A stretch of 32,136 nucleotides of DNA from an uncultured Eubacteriales bacterium (GCA_902765005.1 CACWYB010000027.1:1-32136); one strand, 5' to 3'. Shown: positions 7,524-15,642, numbered from the stretch's first letter. The notes: generated by a model from the sequence alone, not told the origin. Numbers and translations are program-made.

Positions 7524-8689
7524 CCCAGATCCCCCCACAGGGCCCACTCCCCGCTGCTCAGGCGCTTGAGATGGCAGACGCCGTAACGGTCGGAGATGGC
7601 GCGCTTGCTGTTGGCGGAGAGGATGCTCACGCTGGTGGAAGCGGAGGCGATGGTCACGGTGCCCGTGCCGAAGCGGGCCAGGGTGATCTCCGTGCCGATG
7701 GGCAAGATGGCGGTGCTCTGGGGGATGGTCACGGTCACGTTGGCGGAGCCGTTGTTCAGGCGGATGAAGCGGCCCGCGTCGTCGGCCACCAGGGTGTAGT
7801 TGGCGGTGACGGTCCGGATGGGGGCGCTCAGCTGGCTGGCCTTCACCTTGCCGGAAGAGTCCAGGCCGGCCGCGCCCAGGCTGGCCGCGGTAAGGGAGAC
7901 GGCGCCGGTGGAGCCGTTCACGGAGGTGACCCCGCCGGTGTCCCCCTTGGGCCCCTGCTCCCCCTGGGGCCCCTGCTCCCCCTGAGGGCCCGTCGGGCCC
8001 GGTTCGCCCTGGGGCCCCTGCTCGCCCTGGGGACCCTGCTCCCCCTGGGGGCCCTGGGCGCCGGTGGCGCCGGTGTCGCCCCGCAGCTCCGCCAGGAAGG
8101 ACCAAAGGGTTCCGTCGTAGGCGTAGACCCGGCGGGTGACGGGGTTGAAATAGAAATCTCCCGCCTGGGCCCCGGGCACCTGGGCGCTGATGGCGGAGCC
8201 GGTGCCGCTCATTTCGGTGCCGGCGAACCAGTGGGTGCACCGCTCCATGGCCGCCTGCAGGGCCGGGAAGTTGCTCCAGTTCTCCACCGCCGCCTCCAGA
8301 TCCGCCCCGGGATAGGCCAGGAAGCTGAAGGGCACGGCGGAGATCAGGGTGTCGCCGGCCCTGGTTTCCGTGGAATAGAGCTGCAGGACGCACAGGTTGG
8401 TGCCGGGTCCGTAGCTGCCGGCGAACAGGCGGATGTCCACCTGGTTGGAGCCGGGGCTGAAGGTGATCCCGCTGCCGGCAAGGGCGCTGTCCTGGGTGAC
8501 GACGCCCCGGCTGGAACAGACCACCAGCACCAGCCGATGGTCCGCTGCCAGAGGCAAAGCCTCCCCATCCGCTTCCAGCAGGAAGCGCAGCACGTTTCCC
8601 GTGTCGCCGGCCACGATCCCCCTGAGCTCCCCGGCAAAGGGGCGCAGGGTGTCCAGATGAATGGTCTGGGTTTTCAATAGCTGTGACAT
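7520..8689 (-). CDS. Phage tail-fibre/baseplate-like protein with collagen repeats
   Basis: A 389-aa protein. The N-terminal ~130 residues (MSQLLKTQTIHLDTLRP..., LRFLLEADGEALPLAADHRL) resemble the N-terminal domain of phage baseplate upper proteins (BppU-like). A central segment YFNPVTRRVYAYDGTLWSFL precedes about 16 Gly-X-Y triplets of collagen type (GPQGEQ units, about 7937-8081). Next comes a SVNGSTGAVSLTAASLGAAG motif seen in many phage tail fibres, then a beta-rich tip (TVTANYTLVADDAGRFIRLN...). It should form a trimeric fibre. The start at 8689 was chosen because GAGGAGG lies 4 bases upstream; the longer frame to 8812 has no such site. No terminase, capsid, portal or integrase gene is nearby. 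Confidence 0.82.
   Translation of the reverse strand: MSQLLKTQTIHLDTLRPFAGELRGIVAGDTGNVLRFLLEADGEALPLAADHRLVLVVCSSRGVVTQDSALAGSGITFSPGSNQVDIRLFAGSYGPGTNLCVLQLYSTETRAGDTLISAVPFSFLAYPGADLEAAVENWSNFPALQAAMERCTHWFAGTEMSGTGSAISAQVPGAQAGDFYFNPVTRRVYAYDGTLWSFLAELRGDTGATGAQGPQGEQGPQGEQGPQGEPGPTGPQGEQGPQGEQGPKGDTGGVTSVNGSTGAVSLTAASLGAAGLDSSGKVKASQLSAPIRTVTANYTLVADDAGRFIRLNNGSANVTVTIPQSTAILPIGTEITLARFGTGTVTIASASTSVSILSANSKRAISDRYGVCHLKRLSSGEWALWGDLG
7937..8081 (-). repeat. Collagen-like Gly-X-Y triplet tract
   Basis: About 16 uninterrupted Gly-X-Y triplets, mostly GPQ and GEQ with GDT at both ends, encoded by near-identical 18-bp units (CCCTGGGGGCCCTGCTC-like on the plus strand). The tract can vary in length by recombination. 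Confidence 0.9.
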
Positions 8690-8810
8690 GTTTCCTCCTC
8701 GTGTTGTTGACCCCACACACACAGCATAGCGGCAAATACTAACGGATTTTTCCGATAATTTGTTCATTCCCTGTTGCTTTTGGGCGAAAAGGAGCATACA
8801 ATCTCTGTTC

Positions 8811-10211
8811 ATGAGGCTTGCAAAATATAAGGAAAAGCTGATAGGCGACCGGGCGTTCTACAAGCTGGTGCTGACCATCGCCCTGCCGGTGATGATCCAG
8901 AACGGCATCACCAGCTTTGTGAACATGCTGGACAATCTCATGGTGGGCGGCATCGGCACGGAGCAGATGAGCGGCGTGGCCATCTGCAACCAGCTGATCT
9001 TCGTGTTCAACCTGTGCGTGTTCGGGGGCCTGAGCGGCGCCGGCATCTACGGGGCCCAGTTTTCCGGCAAGCGGGATCTGGAGGGCGTGCGCAGCGTCTT
9101 CCGGTTCAAGCTCTGGCTCATCACGGTGCTGTCCCTGGCGGGGGTGACGGTGCTGATCCTGTTCGACGAGCCCCTCCTCTCCCTGTTTCTCCACCAGGGC
9201 AGCGAGCAGGGGGACCTGGCGCTGACCCTCCGCTGCGCCAAGGAATACCTGGCCGTAGCTCTCATCGGCCTGCCCGTGTACGCCCTGTCCCAGGCCTACG
9301 CCTCCACCCTACGGGAGACCGCCAGCACCACATTGCCCATGGGGGCGGGGATCGCGGCGGTGATCGTGAACCTGGTGGGGAACTGGATTTTGATATACGG
9401 CCACTTCGGCGCGCCCCGGCTGGGGGTGGTTGGCGCCGCCTGGGCCACGGTCCTCTCCCGGTTCGTGGAGCTGGCCATCATCCTGCTCTTCACCCATCTG
9501 CGCCCAGACATCCATCCCTTTGCCGCGGGGCTCTACAAAACCATTCGGGTGCCCCGGAAGCTGGCGGGGCTGATCCTACTCAAGGGCATGCCCCTGCTCC
9601 TTAACGAAGCCCTCTGGTCCTCAGGCCAGACCACCCTGGTGCAGATCTACTCCACCCGGGGCCTGGCTGTGGTGGCGGCCATCAACATCTCCAACACCAT
9701 CTCCATGCTGTTCAACATCGTGTTCATGTCCCTGGGTTCCTCCATCGGCATCGTGGTGGGGAACCTGCTGGGGGCGGGCGAGCTGGAGGAGGCCCGGCGC
9801 ACCAACACCCGGCTCACCGCCTTCTCCGTGATGTGCTGCTTCGCCATCGGCGGCCTCCTGGCGGCCACGGCGGGGGTCTATCCCCGGCTCTACAACACCA
9901 CCGGGGAAGTGCGGGCCATTGCGTCCAGCCTGATCCTCATCACCTCCGCCATCATGCCCGTCCACGCCTTCACCAACGCCTGCTATTTCACCCTCCGCTC
10001 CGGAGGCTTAACGAAGCTCACCATGATCTACGACTGCTGCTTCGTCTGGGGCGTGTGCATCCCCCTGGCCTTCTGCCTGTGCCGGTTCACGGCGCTGCCC
10101 ATCGTGCCGGTGTACGCCGCGGTCACCGCCACGGAGGGGCTCAAGGCCCTCTTCGGCTACGGCTTCGTTCGCCAGGGCAAGTGGGCCCGGAACATCGTGG
10201 AGAACGATTAG
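8811..10211 (+). CDS. MATE family multidrug/Na+ antiporter
   Basis: A 466-aa membrane protein with about 12 predicted helices, starting MRLAKYKEKLIGDRAFYKLV. The family pattern IALPVMIQNGITSFVNMLDN followed by LMVGGIGTEQMSG is clear, and the second half repeats it (LLKGMPLLLNEALWSSGQTT...). MATE proteins export cationic drugs or metabolites using Na+ or H+ gradients; the substrate cannot be told. The start is uncertain: AAAGGAG lies 17 bases upstream of the ATG at 8811, which is far, while an in-frame CTG at 8805 would be 10 bases from it. An in-frame TTG at 8760 adds a cysteine-rich stretch unlike the family. It is divergent from the tail-fibre cassette and followed by hairpin element A. Confidence 0.92.
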   Translation: MRLAKYKEKLIGDRAFYKLVLTIALPVMIQNGITSFVNMLDNLMVGGIGTEQMSGVAICNQLIFVFNLCVFGGLSGAGIYGAQFSGKRDLEGVRSVFRFKLWLITVLSLAGVTVLILFDEPLLSLFLHQGSEQGDLALTLRCAKEYLAVALIGLPVYALSQAYASTLRETASTTLPMGAGIAAVIVNLVGNWILIYGHFGAPRLGVVGAAWATVLSRFVELAIILLFTHLRPDIHPFAAGLYKTIRVPRKLAGLILLKGMPLLLNEALWSSGQTTLVQIYSTRGLAVVAAINISNTISMLFNIVFMSLGSSIGIVVGNLLGAGELEEARRTNTRLTAFSVMCCFAIGGLLAATAGVYPRLYNTTGEVRAIASSLILITSAIMPVHAFTNACYFTLRSGGLTKLTMIYDCCFVWGVCIPLAFCLCRFTALPIVPVYAAVTATEGLKALFGYGFVRQGKWARNIVEND

Positions 10212-10224
10212 TTTTTTCTTCTGT

Positions 10225-10367
10225 GCTTTTTCTTTTCAGTGAAAAGAAAAAGCCCCAAAAAGAAAAGCGCAGGATGAGATTTCGGTATCCCTTCGCATGC
10301 GTTTATCCCCTTGGCTTCTCTTTTTTCGGTCCCTTTTTTACTCTTCTCCTGAAGAGAAAAAAGGGAC
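10225..10367 (+). repeat. Three-hairpin intergenic element, copy A
   Basis: Hairpin 1 is perfect: 13 bp (10225-10237 with 10241-10253), loop AGT, stem made of GCTTTTTCTTTTC. It is followed by CCCAAAAAGAAAAGC, which matches copy B. The middle hairpin is degenerate (GGAT...ATCC). Hairpin 3 spans 10329-10367: GTCCCTTTTTT with AAAAAAGGGAC, then CTCTTC with GAAGAG around a TCCT loop. It lies directly downstream of the MATE gene and upstream of a separate terminator. Confidence 0.75.
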
Positions 10368-10372
10368 AAAAC

Positions 10373-10401
10373 AAAAAGCCCCAAGATCACATCTTGGGGC
10401 T
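10373..10401 (-). terminator. Terminator of metal-transport operon
   Basis: An 11-bp perfect stem, AGCCCCAAGAT (10377-10387) with ATCTTGGGGCT (10391-10401), loop CAC, and five T following on the minus strand (10377-10373). Confidence 0.85.
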
Positions 10402-10417
10402 CGTTCTATTCTTGCTC

Positions 10418-10858
10418 TCAGTGGGCCTTGCGCATGGTGGCGTCCACGAACTGACAGCGGGTAAGGCCGTCCTGGGTGTAGGTCTCCAAGGTGCCCTCCA
10501 CGATGACCTCCGTGCCCACGGCGGGGAGGCTGGCCCCCTCCGGGTCCTTCAGCACGAACTCCACCACGGCGGCGCAGCAGCCCGCCTGGTCCGGCATCTC
10601 CAGGGCGATGCGGTCCGTGGTGTAGGTGCCGTTCTTGTCCCCGTCGGGATAGGGACGGAAATACCCCACCAGCCGGGCGGTCTTGCCCACATACTTATCC
10701 GGGGTCTGGGTCACCTGGGTGATCTCGGCATAGCGCATGTTGGGGTTCATCCGGCTCAGATCCAGGTCCACGTCGGAGGCGCCGCCCCCGCCGCAGCCCA
10801 GGAGGGGAAGCAGGATCATCAGGGCCGAAAGGGCCAGCAGCAACAGCTTTTTACGCAT
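10418..10858 (-). CDS. Lipoprotein associated with metal ABC transporter
   Basis: A 146-aa protein with a signal peptide and lipobox (LLPLLGC, Cys at about 22) followed by a GGGGAS linker, so it should be lipid-anchored outside the membrane. The mature part (ITQVTQTPDKYVGKTARLVG, then a Cys pair GCCAAVVEF, then VGTEVIVEGTLETY) has the strand order of an OB-fold. It overlaps the end of the permease gene by 8 bases and is the last gene of the operon. Context suggests a role in metal uptake or sensing, but no family function is known to me. A CC pair and a later Cys could bind metal; this is speculative. Confidence 0.75.
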   Translation of the reverse strand: MRKKLLLLALSALMILLPLLGCGGGGASDVDLDLSRMNPNMRYAEITQVTQTPDKYVGKTARLVGYFRPYPDGDKNGTYTTDRIALEMPDQAGCCAAVVEFVLKDPEGASLPAVGTEVIVEGTLETYTQDGLTRCQFVDATMRKAH

Positions 10859-11699
10859 GGGAAATGCCTCCTTTTATTCTGCCGATCAGGGTGAAGATAC
10901 CAAAGGCCAGCGCGTCCACCGCCACGATGGTGGAGCCCACGGGGGTGCCTCCCAGGATGGAGATGAGCATGCCCGCCAGGGCGCAGGCCACGGACAGGAC
11001 GGCGGAGCAGATGGTGACGGACAGGAAGGTTTTATGGACCCGCATGGCCGACAGGGCCGGGAAGATGACCAGGGCCGAGATGAGCAATGACCCCACCAGG
11101 TTCATAGCCAGGACGATGATCACCGCGATGATGACCGCGATGATCAGGTTGTAGAGCCGGGCGTTGGTGCCCGTGGCCTGGGCGAAGGTCTCGTCGAAGG
11201 TCACGGCGAAGATCTTGTGGTAGAACAGGAGGAAGGCCGCCACCACCAGCACCGAGAGGACGATGCTCAAAACCACCTCCCGGACCGTCAGGGTCAGGAT
11301 GGAGGTGGAGCCGAAGAGGGTGCTGCACACGTCCCCGGACAGGTTCGAGGAAGTGGAGAAGATGTTCATGAGCAGGTAGCCAAAGGCCAGGGCCCCCACG
11401 GACACCATGGCGATGGCTGCGTCCCCCTTGACGGCGGCCCGCTGGCCCGCGCTCAGCAGCAGCACCGCGCTCAGGACGGTGATGGGCAGCACCAGCAGCA
11501 TCTCGTTGCTTATTCCCAGCACCGTGGCGATGGTCATGGCGCCGAAGGCCACGTGGGAAAGCCCGTCGCCGATGAAGGAGAAGCGCTTGAGCACCAGCGT
11601 CACCCCCAGCAGGGAGGAACACAGGGCGATGAGCACGCCCACGATGAGGGCGTAGCGAACGAAGGGATACTGCAGATACTGCAGCAGGGTCTGGATCAT
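10851..11699 (-). CDS. Metal ABC transporter permease (ZnuB-like)
   Basis: A 282-aa integral membrane protein of the ABC-3 family, with about eight helices. Typical segments are VTLVLKRFSFIGDGLSHVAF near the N-terminus and NLVGSLLISALVIFPALSAM near residue 210. It forms the membrane channel for Zn2+ or Mn2+ uptake together with the adjacent ATPase and binding protein. The ATG at 11699 overlaps the stop of the ATPase gene by 4 bases, which indicates coupled translation. The metal cannot be decided from this subunit. Confidence 0.92.
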   Translation of the reverse strand: MIQTLLQYLQYPFVRYALIVGVLIALCSSLLGVTLVLKRFSFIGDGLSHVAFGAMTIATVLGISNEMLLVLPITVLSAVLLLSAGQRAAVKGDAAIAMVSVGALAFGYLLMNIFSTSSNLSGDVCSTLFGSTSILTLTVREVVLSIVLSVLVVAAFLLFYHKIFAVTFDETFAQATGTNARLYNLIIAVIIAVIIVLAMNLVGSLLISALVIFPALSAMRVHKTFLSVTICSAVLSVACALAGMLISILGGTPVGSTIVAVDALAFGIFTLIGRIKGGISHA

Positions 11700-12400
11700 A
11701 GCTCCACCTCCCTTTGGGTGAACCGCCGGCCCACGGCGCTGTCTAAATACTCTTCTCTGGTGCCGAAGAAGGCCCGCGCCCCCATGTGGAGGATGTGGGT
11801 GGCGTAGGGCAGGGCGGCGGCGATGTCATGGGAGATCATGATGAGGGTGACCCCCTCCCTGTGCAGGCTCTTCAAAACAGCGTACATCTCCGCCGTGGCC
11901 TGGGGGTCAAGGCCCGAGACCGGCTCATCCAGCAGCAAAATCTTCCCCGTGGCGCAGAGGGCCCGGGCCAAAAGGACCCGCTGCTGCTGGCCCCCGGACA
12001 GCTCCCGATAGCACCGATCCTGAAGGGGCAGGACGCCCATGCGCTCCATGTTGCGCCGGGCCAGGGCTTTCTCCTCCGCAGTATAGAACGGGCGCAGACC
12101 GCAACGGCCCTGGCAGCCGGAGAGGACGATCTCCCGGACCGAGGCGGGGAAATCCCGCTGGACGGGGGTCTGCTGGGGCAGGTAGCCGATGTGGCTGCTC
12201 TTGAGCCCCTCCCCGAAGAGGATCTGCCCGGCCATGGGGGGCTGGAGCCCCAGCATGGTCCGCATAAGGGTGGATTTGCCGGAGCCGTTTTCCCCCACGA
12301 TGCACAGATAGTCGCCCTCGTGGACGGAAAAGCTCACATGCTCCGCCAGGATGCGGTTGTCGTACCCCAGCGTCAGGTCCTGAATGGTGAGTAAAGCCAT
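11696..12400 (-). CDS. Metal ABC transporter ATPase (ZnuC-like)
   Basis: A 234-aa cytoplasmic nucleotide-binding subunit. Walker A is GENGSGKST (about 37-45), the Q-loop is YLPQQTPVQRDFPASV, the signature is LSGGQQQR, Walker B is KILLLDEPVSGLD, and the H-loop is MISHD. A CQGRCGLRPF stretch sits where related ZnuC proteins carry a variable loop. It powers the permease encoded next to it. It begins 4 bases after the binding-protein stop and overlaps the permease start, so the three genes are one operon. Confidence 0.93.
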   Translation of the reverse strand: MALLTIQDLTLGYDNRILAEHVSFSVHEGDYLCIVGENGSGKSTLMRTMLGLQPPMAGQILFGEGLKSSHIGYLPQQTPVQRDFPASVREIVLSGCQGRCGLRPFYTAEEKALARRNMERMGVLPLQDRCYRELSGGQQQRVLLARALCATGKILLLDEPVSGLDPQATAEMYAVLKSLHREGVTLIMISHDIAAALPYATHILHMGARAFFGTREEYLDSAVGRRFTQREVEL

Positions 12401-12404
12401 GTCC

Positions 12405-13367
12405 TTATCCTTTCCCGGTCAGCGCCGCTTGGAGCACCGAGAGATTCTCCTCCATGATGGCCAGGTAGTCGGCCCCGTTCTGCACATCCTTTGCGGTGAC
12501 GGACTGGAGGGAGTTCAGCGTCAGGATGGTTTGATCCTTGGTTTGGGTGGTGTTGACGATGGTCTGGGCGATGCGCCCGTCCCCGCCCTCGATCATCAGG
12601 ACGGCGGGGAGCCGCAGCTCGTCCACCTTCCCCGCCAAAAAGGCCACGGTCTCGAAGCTGGCCTCCGTTTCCGCGGAGCAGCCCGAGAAAGCGGCGTAGT
12701 AGGCGAGGCCGTAATCATCCGTCAGATACCGGAAAGGGAACCGGTCCCCGAAGAGCAGGGTGCGCACCGATGCCTGGGCCACGGTTTGCTCATAGCGGGC
12801 GTCCAGGGCGTTCAGCTTCTGCACATAGGCGGCCGCATTGGCGGCATATTGGGAGGCGCCGGCCGGGTCCAGTTCCGACAGGGCCTGGGCGATCCGGTCC
12901 ACCAGGCAGGCGGCGTTTTTCAGGGACAGCCAGATATGCTCGTCCAAAGCTTCGTCCTCCGGCTCCCCTTCCATGCCCTCCGCCAGCTCCTCCGCCTTGG
13001 CCGCGTCGCCCAGTTCAGAAAGGAGGTTCAGCGCCAGCATGTTCTCGTTCTGGGCCTCCTGCAGGGCGTCCGCCACCCAGGAATCGGACTCGCCCCCCAC
13101 GTAGAGGAACACATCGCAGGCGGTAATCTGCAGGATGTCCCGGGCCGTGGGCTGGAAGCTGTGCAGATCCACCCCGGTGTCCAGCAGCATGGTGATCCGG
13201 GCGTCCTCCTCCCCCACCACGTGTTTCACCCAGTCGTAAAGGGGAAAGATGGTGGTGACGATGTGAAGGCCGCCGGCCTGCCGGGGCGTATCTTCCTTCG
13301 GCTCGCCGCAGGCACAAAGACCCAGCAGCAGCGAAAAGGCTAACAGGATACAAACCGTTTTTCTCAT
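12405..13367 (-). CDS. Metal ABC transporter substrate-binding lipoprotein (ZnuA-like)
   Basis: A 320-aa cluster A-I solute-binding protein. The signal peptide ends in a lipobox (LLLGLCAC), so it is lipid-anchored. Metal ligands expected for the family are H in VDLHSFQP and H in DEHIWLS, preceded by an acidic loop EGMEGEPEDEALD that may collect Zn2+. Where ZnuA has its third His, this protein reads FGDRFPFRYL, a variant known in clostridial members; the last ligand may be the E of MIEGGDG. This makes Zn2+ likely but Mn2+ possible. The start MRKTVCILL at 13367 is chosen by the signal peptide; no clear Shine-Dalgarno is seen there. It follows the nuclease-like gene by 31 bases without a terminator. 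Confidence 0.88.
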   Translation of the reverse strand: MRKTVCILLAFSLLLGLCACGEPKEDTPRQAGGLHIVTTIFPLYDWVKHVVGEEDARITMLLDTGVDLHSFQPTARDILQITACDVFLYVGGESDSWVADALQEAQNENMLALNLLSELGDAAKAEELAEGMEGEPEDEALDEHIWLSLKNAACLVDRIAQALSELDPAGASQYAANAAAYVQKLNALDARYEQTVAQASVRTLLFGDRFPFRYLTDDYGLAYYAAFSGCSAETEASFETVAFLAGKVDELRLPAVLMIEGGDGRIAQTIVNTTQTKDQTILTLNSLQSVTAKDVQNGADYLAIMEENLSVLQAALTGKG

Positions 13368-13398
13368 GCTTTGAGCATACAGAGAGGCGGGCGGTTTG

Positions 13399-14160
13399 TC
13401 AATGGCAACCGTCGTCTTTTGGGCGGGAAAGGGAATAAACATAGGCGCTGCCCCGGCGGTCCACCCGGCGGATGGCGTCCATACAGCAGAGCACGTTGGC
13501 GGCGGCGCTCCGGCTGGCCTTGGCAATCCCCATGGCCCGGCCCAGCTCCTGGGCGGTGAAGGTCTCGGGGAGCCCGGCGGGGATGAGGGCGGCGTAGTCC
13601 CCCCTGGTCTTCAGGGGGAGGGCCCCCAGGAACCGGGTGGGGGCGAATTCCAGCTTTCGGACGGCGCGGCGGCCCGCCCCCGCGATCAGGCGTACCTCCT
13701 CCCCTTCCAGCCGCACCAGCAGCAGGGAGAAGTTGGGGTCAGGCAAAAAGGCCTTCAGGTACACCAGCTCCGAAAGGAAGCTCTCCGGCCGCTCCCGCTT
13801 GGGGCTCTTGCGCTTCTGCAGCAGCTCTCCGGTTTGGGCGTCCATGTTCAGGAGCCATTTGGTTTCGATGATGGGGACGACCACGGTGACGGGATAGTAG
13901 GGCAGCAGGGCGGACAGCTTTTCCTTGAGCCGGTGGACGCTGCGGGTCTGGACCTCGAAGACGCCCTGCTCGTTGAGCACGTCCGCAGTGTACCGGCCCA
14001 GCTTCACCTCGTGGCGGGCCATGTCCGGCTCGATCATCCGCTTGAGCACCGCGTGGAGGGTCTTCTCCCCCAGGGTACCCACGCCCTGATCCGCCCGGCC
14101 CGTTTCCTGCACCGCCCGGCAGGCGGCGGCGAAGCTCATCTCATCCAAATGCCATTCCAT
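13399..14160 (-). CDS. Unnamed protein, PD-(D/E)XK-like plus winged helix
   Basis: A 253-aa conserved protein with no established function that I recognise. The N-terminal half has GEKTLHAVLK (E32), then HEVKLGRYTADVLNEQGVFE with D60 and E69-V-Q71. This E...D...ExQ spacing on predicted helix-strand-strand resembles PD-(D/E)XK nuclease folds. The middle holds VTVVVPIIETKWLL and a basic KRKSPKRERP stretch. The C-terminal ~60 residues (FTAQELGRAMGIAKASRSAA...YVYSL) read as a winged helix. A DNA- or RNA-processing role is an inference. It heads the metal-transport operon but probably has its own job. No Shine-Dalgarno precedes the ATG, and a -10 box lies only 6 bases upstream. Confidence 0.75.
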   Translation of the reverse strand: MEWHLDEMSFAAACRAVQETGRADQGVGTLGEKTLHAVLKRMIEPDMARHEVKLGRYTADVLNEQGVFEVQTRSVHRLKEKLSALLPYYPVTVVVPIIETKWLLNMDAQTGELLQKRKSPKRERPESFLSELVYLKAFLPDPNFSLLLVRLEGEEVRLIAGAGRRAVRKLEFAPTRFLGALPLKTRGDYAALIPAGLPETFTAQELGRAMGIAKASRSAAANVLCCMDAIRRVDRRGSAYVYSLSRPKDDGCH

Positions 14161-14166
14161 AGGGCC

Positions 14167-14195
14167 AGTATACCGTATTATTCCACGGGAGTAAA
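14167..14195 (-). promoter_or_regulatory. Promoter with -10 adjacent to ATG
   Basis: TTTACT (14195-14190), 17 bases, TATACT (14172-14167), then six bases (GGCCCT) and the ATG at 14160. Transcription would begin at or very near the start codon. It is the same geometry as the hflX promoter at 20260-20288. Confidence 0.55.
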
Positions 14196-14196
14196 G

Positions 14197-14230
14197 AAAA
14201 AGCAGCGGCGCGAGAGCCTCGCGCCGCTGC
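14197..14230 (-). terminator. gdhA terminator
   Basis: A 13-bp perfect stem, GCAGCGGCGCGAG (14202-14214) with 14218-14230, loop of three, followed on the minus strand by TTTTTC. It lies 30 bases after the original gdhA stop. Confidence 0.88.
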
Positions 14231-14260
14231 GGGTAGGATTAAGGTTCGTTCAGGCGATCA

Positions 14261-15575
14261 TCAGACGATGCCCTGAGCCATCATGGCGTCGGCCACCTTC
14301 AGGAAGCCAGCGATGTTGGCGCCGGCCACCAGGTTGTAGCCAAGGCCGCACTTCTCGGCCGCTTCCACGGAGGCGGCGTAGATGTTGTCCATGATGTTGT
14401 GGAGCTGAGAATCCACTTCCTCGGCCTTCCAGCTGAGGCGCTCGGAGTTCTGGCTCATCTCGAGGCCGCTGACGGACCACGGTGAGGCCCTTGTCCATGA
14501 GGAAGTACAGGGCTTCGTTGGTGGTGGGCATGTTGGCGACTTCGATGTAGTACTTGATGCCGTTGTCCACCATCTGCTGGGCTTCCTTCATGCCGATCTC
14601 GTTCTGATAGGCGCAGGGCATGCAGATGTCGACCTTGCGGCCCCAGGGCTTCTGCTTGGGGAAGAACTCCACGCCAAACTTGTCGGCGTAGTCCTGGACC
14701 CGGTTCCGGTTGGAGGAACGCATCTCCAGCAGGTAGTTGATCTTCTCCTCGGTGACCACGCCGTCGGGATCATAGATGAAGCCGTCGGGGCCGGACAGGG
14801 TGACGACCTTGGCGCCCAGCTGAGCGGCCTTCTTGCAGACGCCCCAGGCCACGTTGCCGAAGCCGGAGACCGCGATGGTCTTGCCTTCCATGGTCTCGCC
14901 GTCATGCTTCAAAACGTTCTCGGCATAGTAGATGGCGCCGAAGCCGGTGGCCTCAGGACGGATCAGGGAGCCGCCGTAGGAACGGCCCTTGCCGGTGAGC
15001 ACGCCGTTCTCATAGGCGTTGCGGATGCGCTTGTACTGGCCGAACAGGAAGCCGATCTCCCGGCCGCCCACACCGATGTCGCCGGCGGGCACGTCCAGGT
15101 TGGGACCGATGTGGCGATAGAGCTCGGTCATGAAGCTCTGGCAGAACCGCATGATCTCCGCATCGGACTTGCCGGTGGGATCGAAATCGGAACCGCCCTT
15201 GCCGCCGCCCATGGGCAGGCTGGTCAGGCTGTTTTTGAAGGTCTGCTCAAAGCCCAGGAACTTCATGACAGACTGGTTCACGTGGGAAGCGAAACGGAGG
15301 CCGCCCTTGTAGGGACCGATGGCGCTGTTGAACTGTACGCGGAAACCGCGGTTTACCTTGACTTCGCCGGCATCATTGACCCAGGGAACCCGGAACTGAA
15401 TGATCCTCTCGGGCTCAACCAGCCGCTCCAGCAAGCCGGCCTTCTCGTACTCGGGGTGCTGCTCAACGACCTTCTCCAGGGAACGGAGAACCTCTTCCAC
15501 GGTCTGAATGAATTCCTTCTGATCCGGATCGCGGCGCTTTACATCCTCAATAACTCTCTCGATGTATGCGTTCAT
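14261..15575 (-). pseudogene. gdhA: NADP-type glutamate dehydrogenase, broken by ~32-nt deletion
   Basis: Hexameric-type glutamate dehydrogenase (glutamate from 2-oxoglutarate and ammonium). Conserved parts are GPYKGGLRF (K90), PMGGGKGG (K126), DVPAGDIGVGGREIG (D166) and the nucleotide loop SGFGNVAWG. After V367 the usual PSKAxNAGGVxxS stretch is missing: the codons run GTG GTC C and then GTCAGCGGCCTCGAG. This fits a loss of 32 nt near 14474, which shifts the frame. The original frame resumes with MSQNSERLSWKAEEVDSQLH and ends ...MAQGIV at 14261; restored, the protein would be 448 aa, the normal length. As read, translation continues out of frame to 14250. The missing segment lines the substrate site, so the product should be inactive if the deletion is real. 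The start at 15575 has GGAGG 5 bases upstream. Confidence 0.88.
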
Positions 15576-15642
15576 AGTGACCTCCATTATGAAATTTGTT
15601 GCCTCCGCCTGCACCGCATACTGCAGGTTTCATTGCATCTCT

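Noticed and set aside
7936-8081. Possible CRISPR or satellite array
   Set aside because: The repeated units are in frame and encode Gly-X-Y triplets without spacers, so they are collagen-type coding repeats.
6919-8689. Intact prophage
   Set aside because: Only three tail/lysis-like genes are present; integrase, att repeats, structural and replication genes are missing, and both sides are ordinary chromosomal genes.
7524-8735. Long upstream extension of the 109-aa coiled-coil gene
   Set aside because: The extension lies in the shadow of the fibre gene and gives a Gly/Arg/Pro/His-rich string. The ATG at 7523 sits in an ATGA overlap, as in its neighbour.
10208-10390. Lys/Phe-rich small ORFs in the gaps at 10212-10417, 19430-19650 and 27020-27320
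   Set aside because: They translate the T/A-rich hairpins of the repeated element; similar strings (SFSFQEKKK) recur because the DNA repeats. None has a ribosome site.
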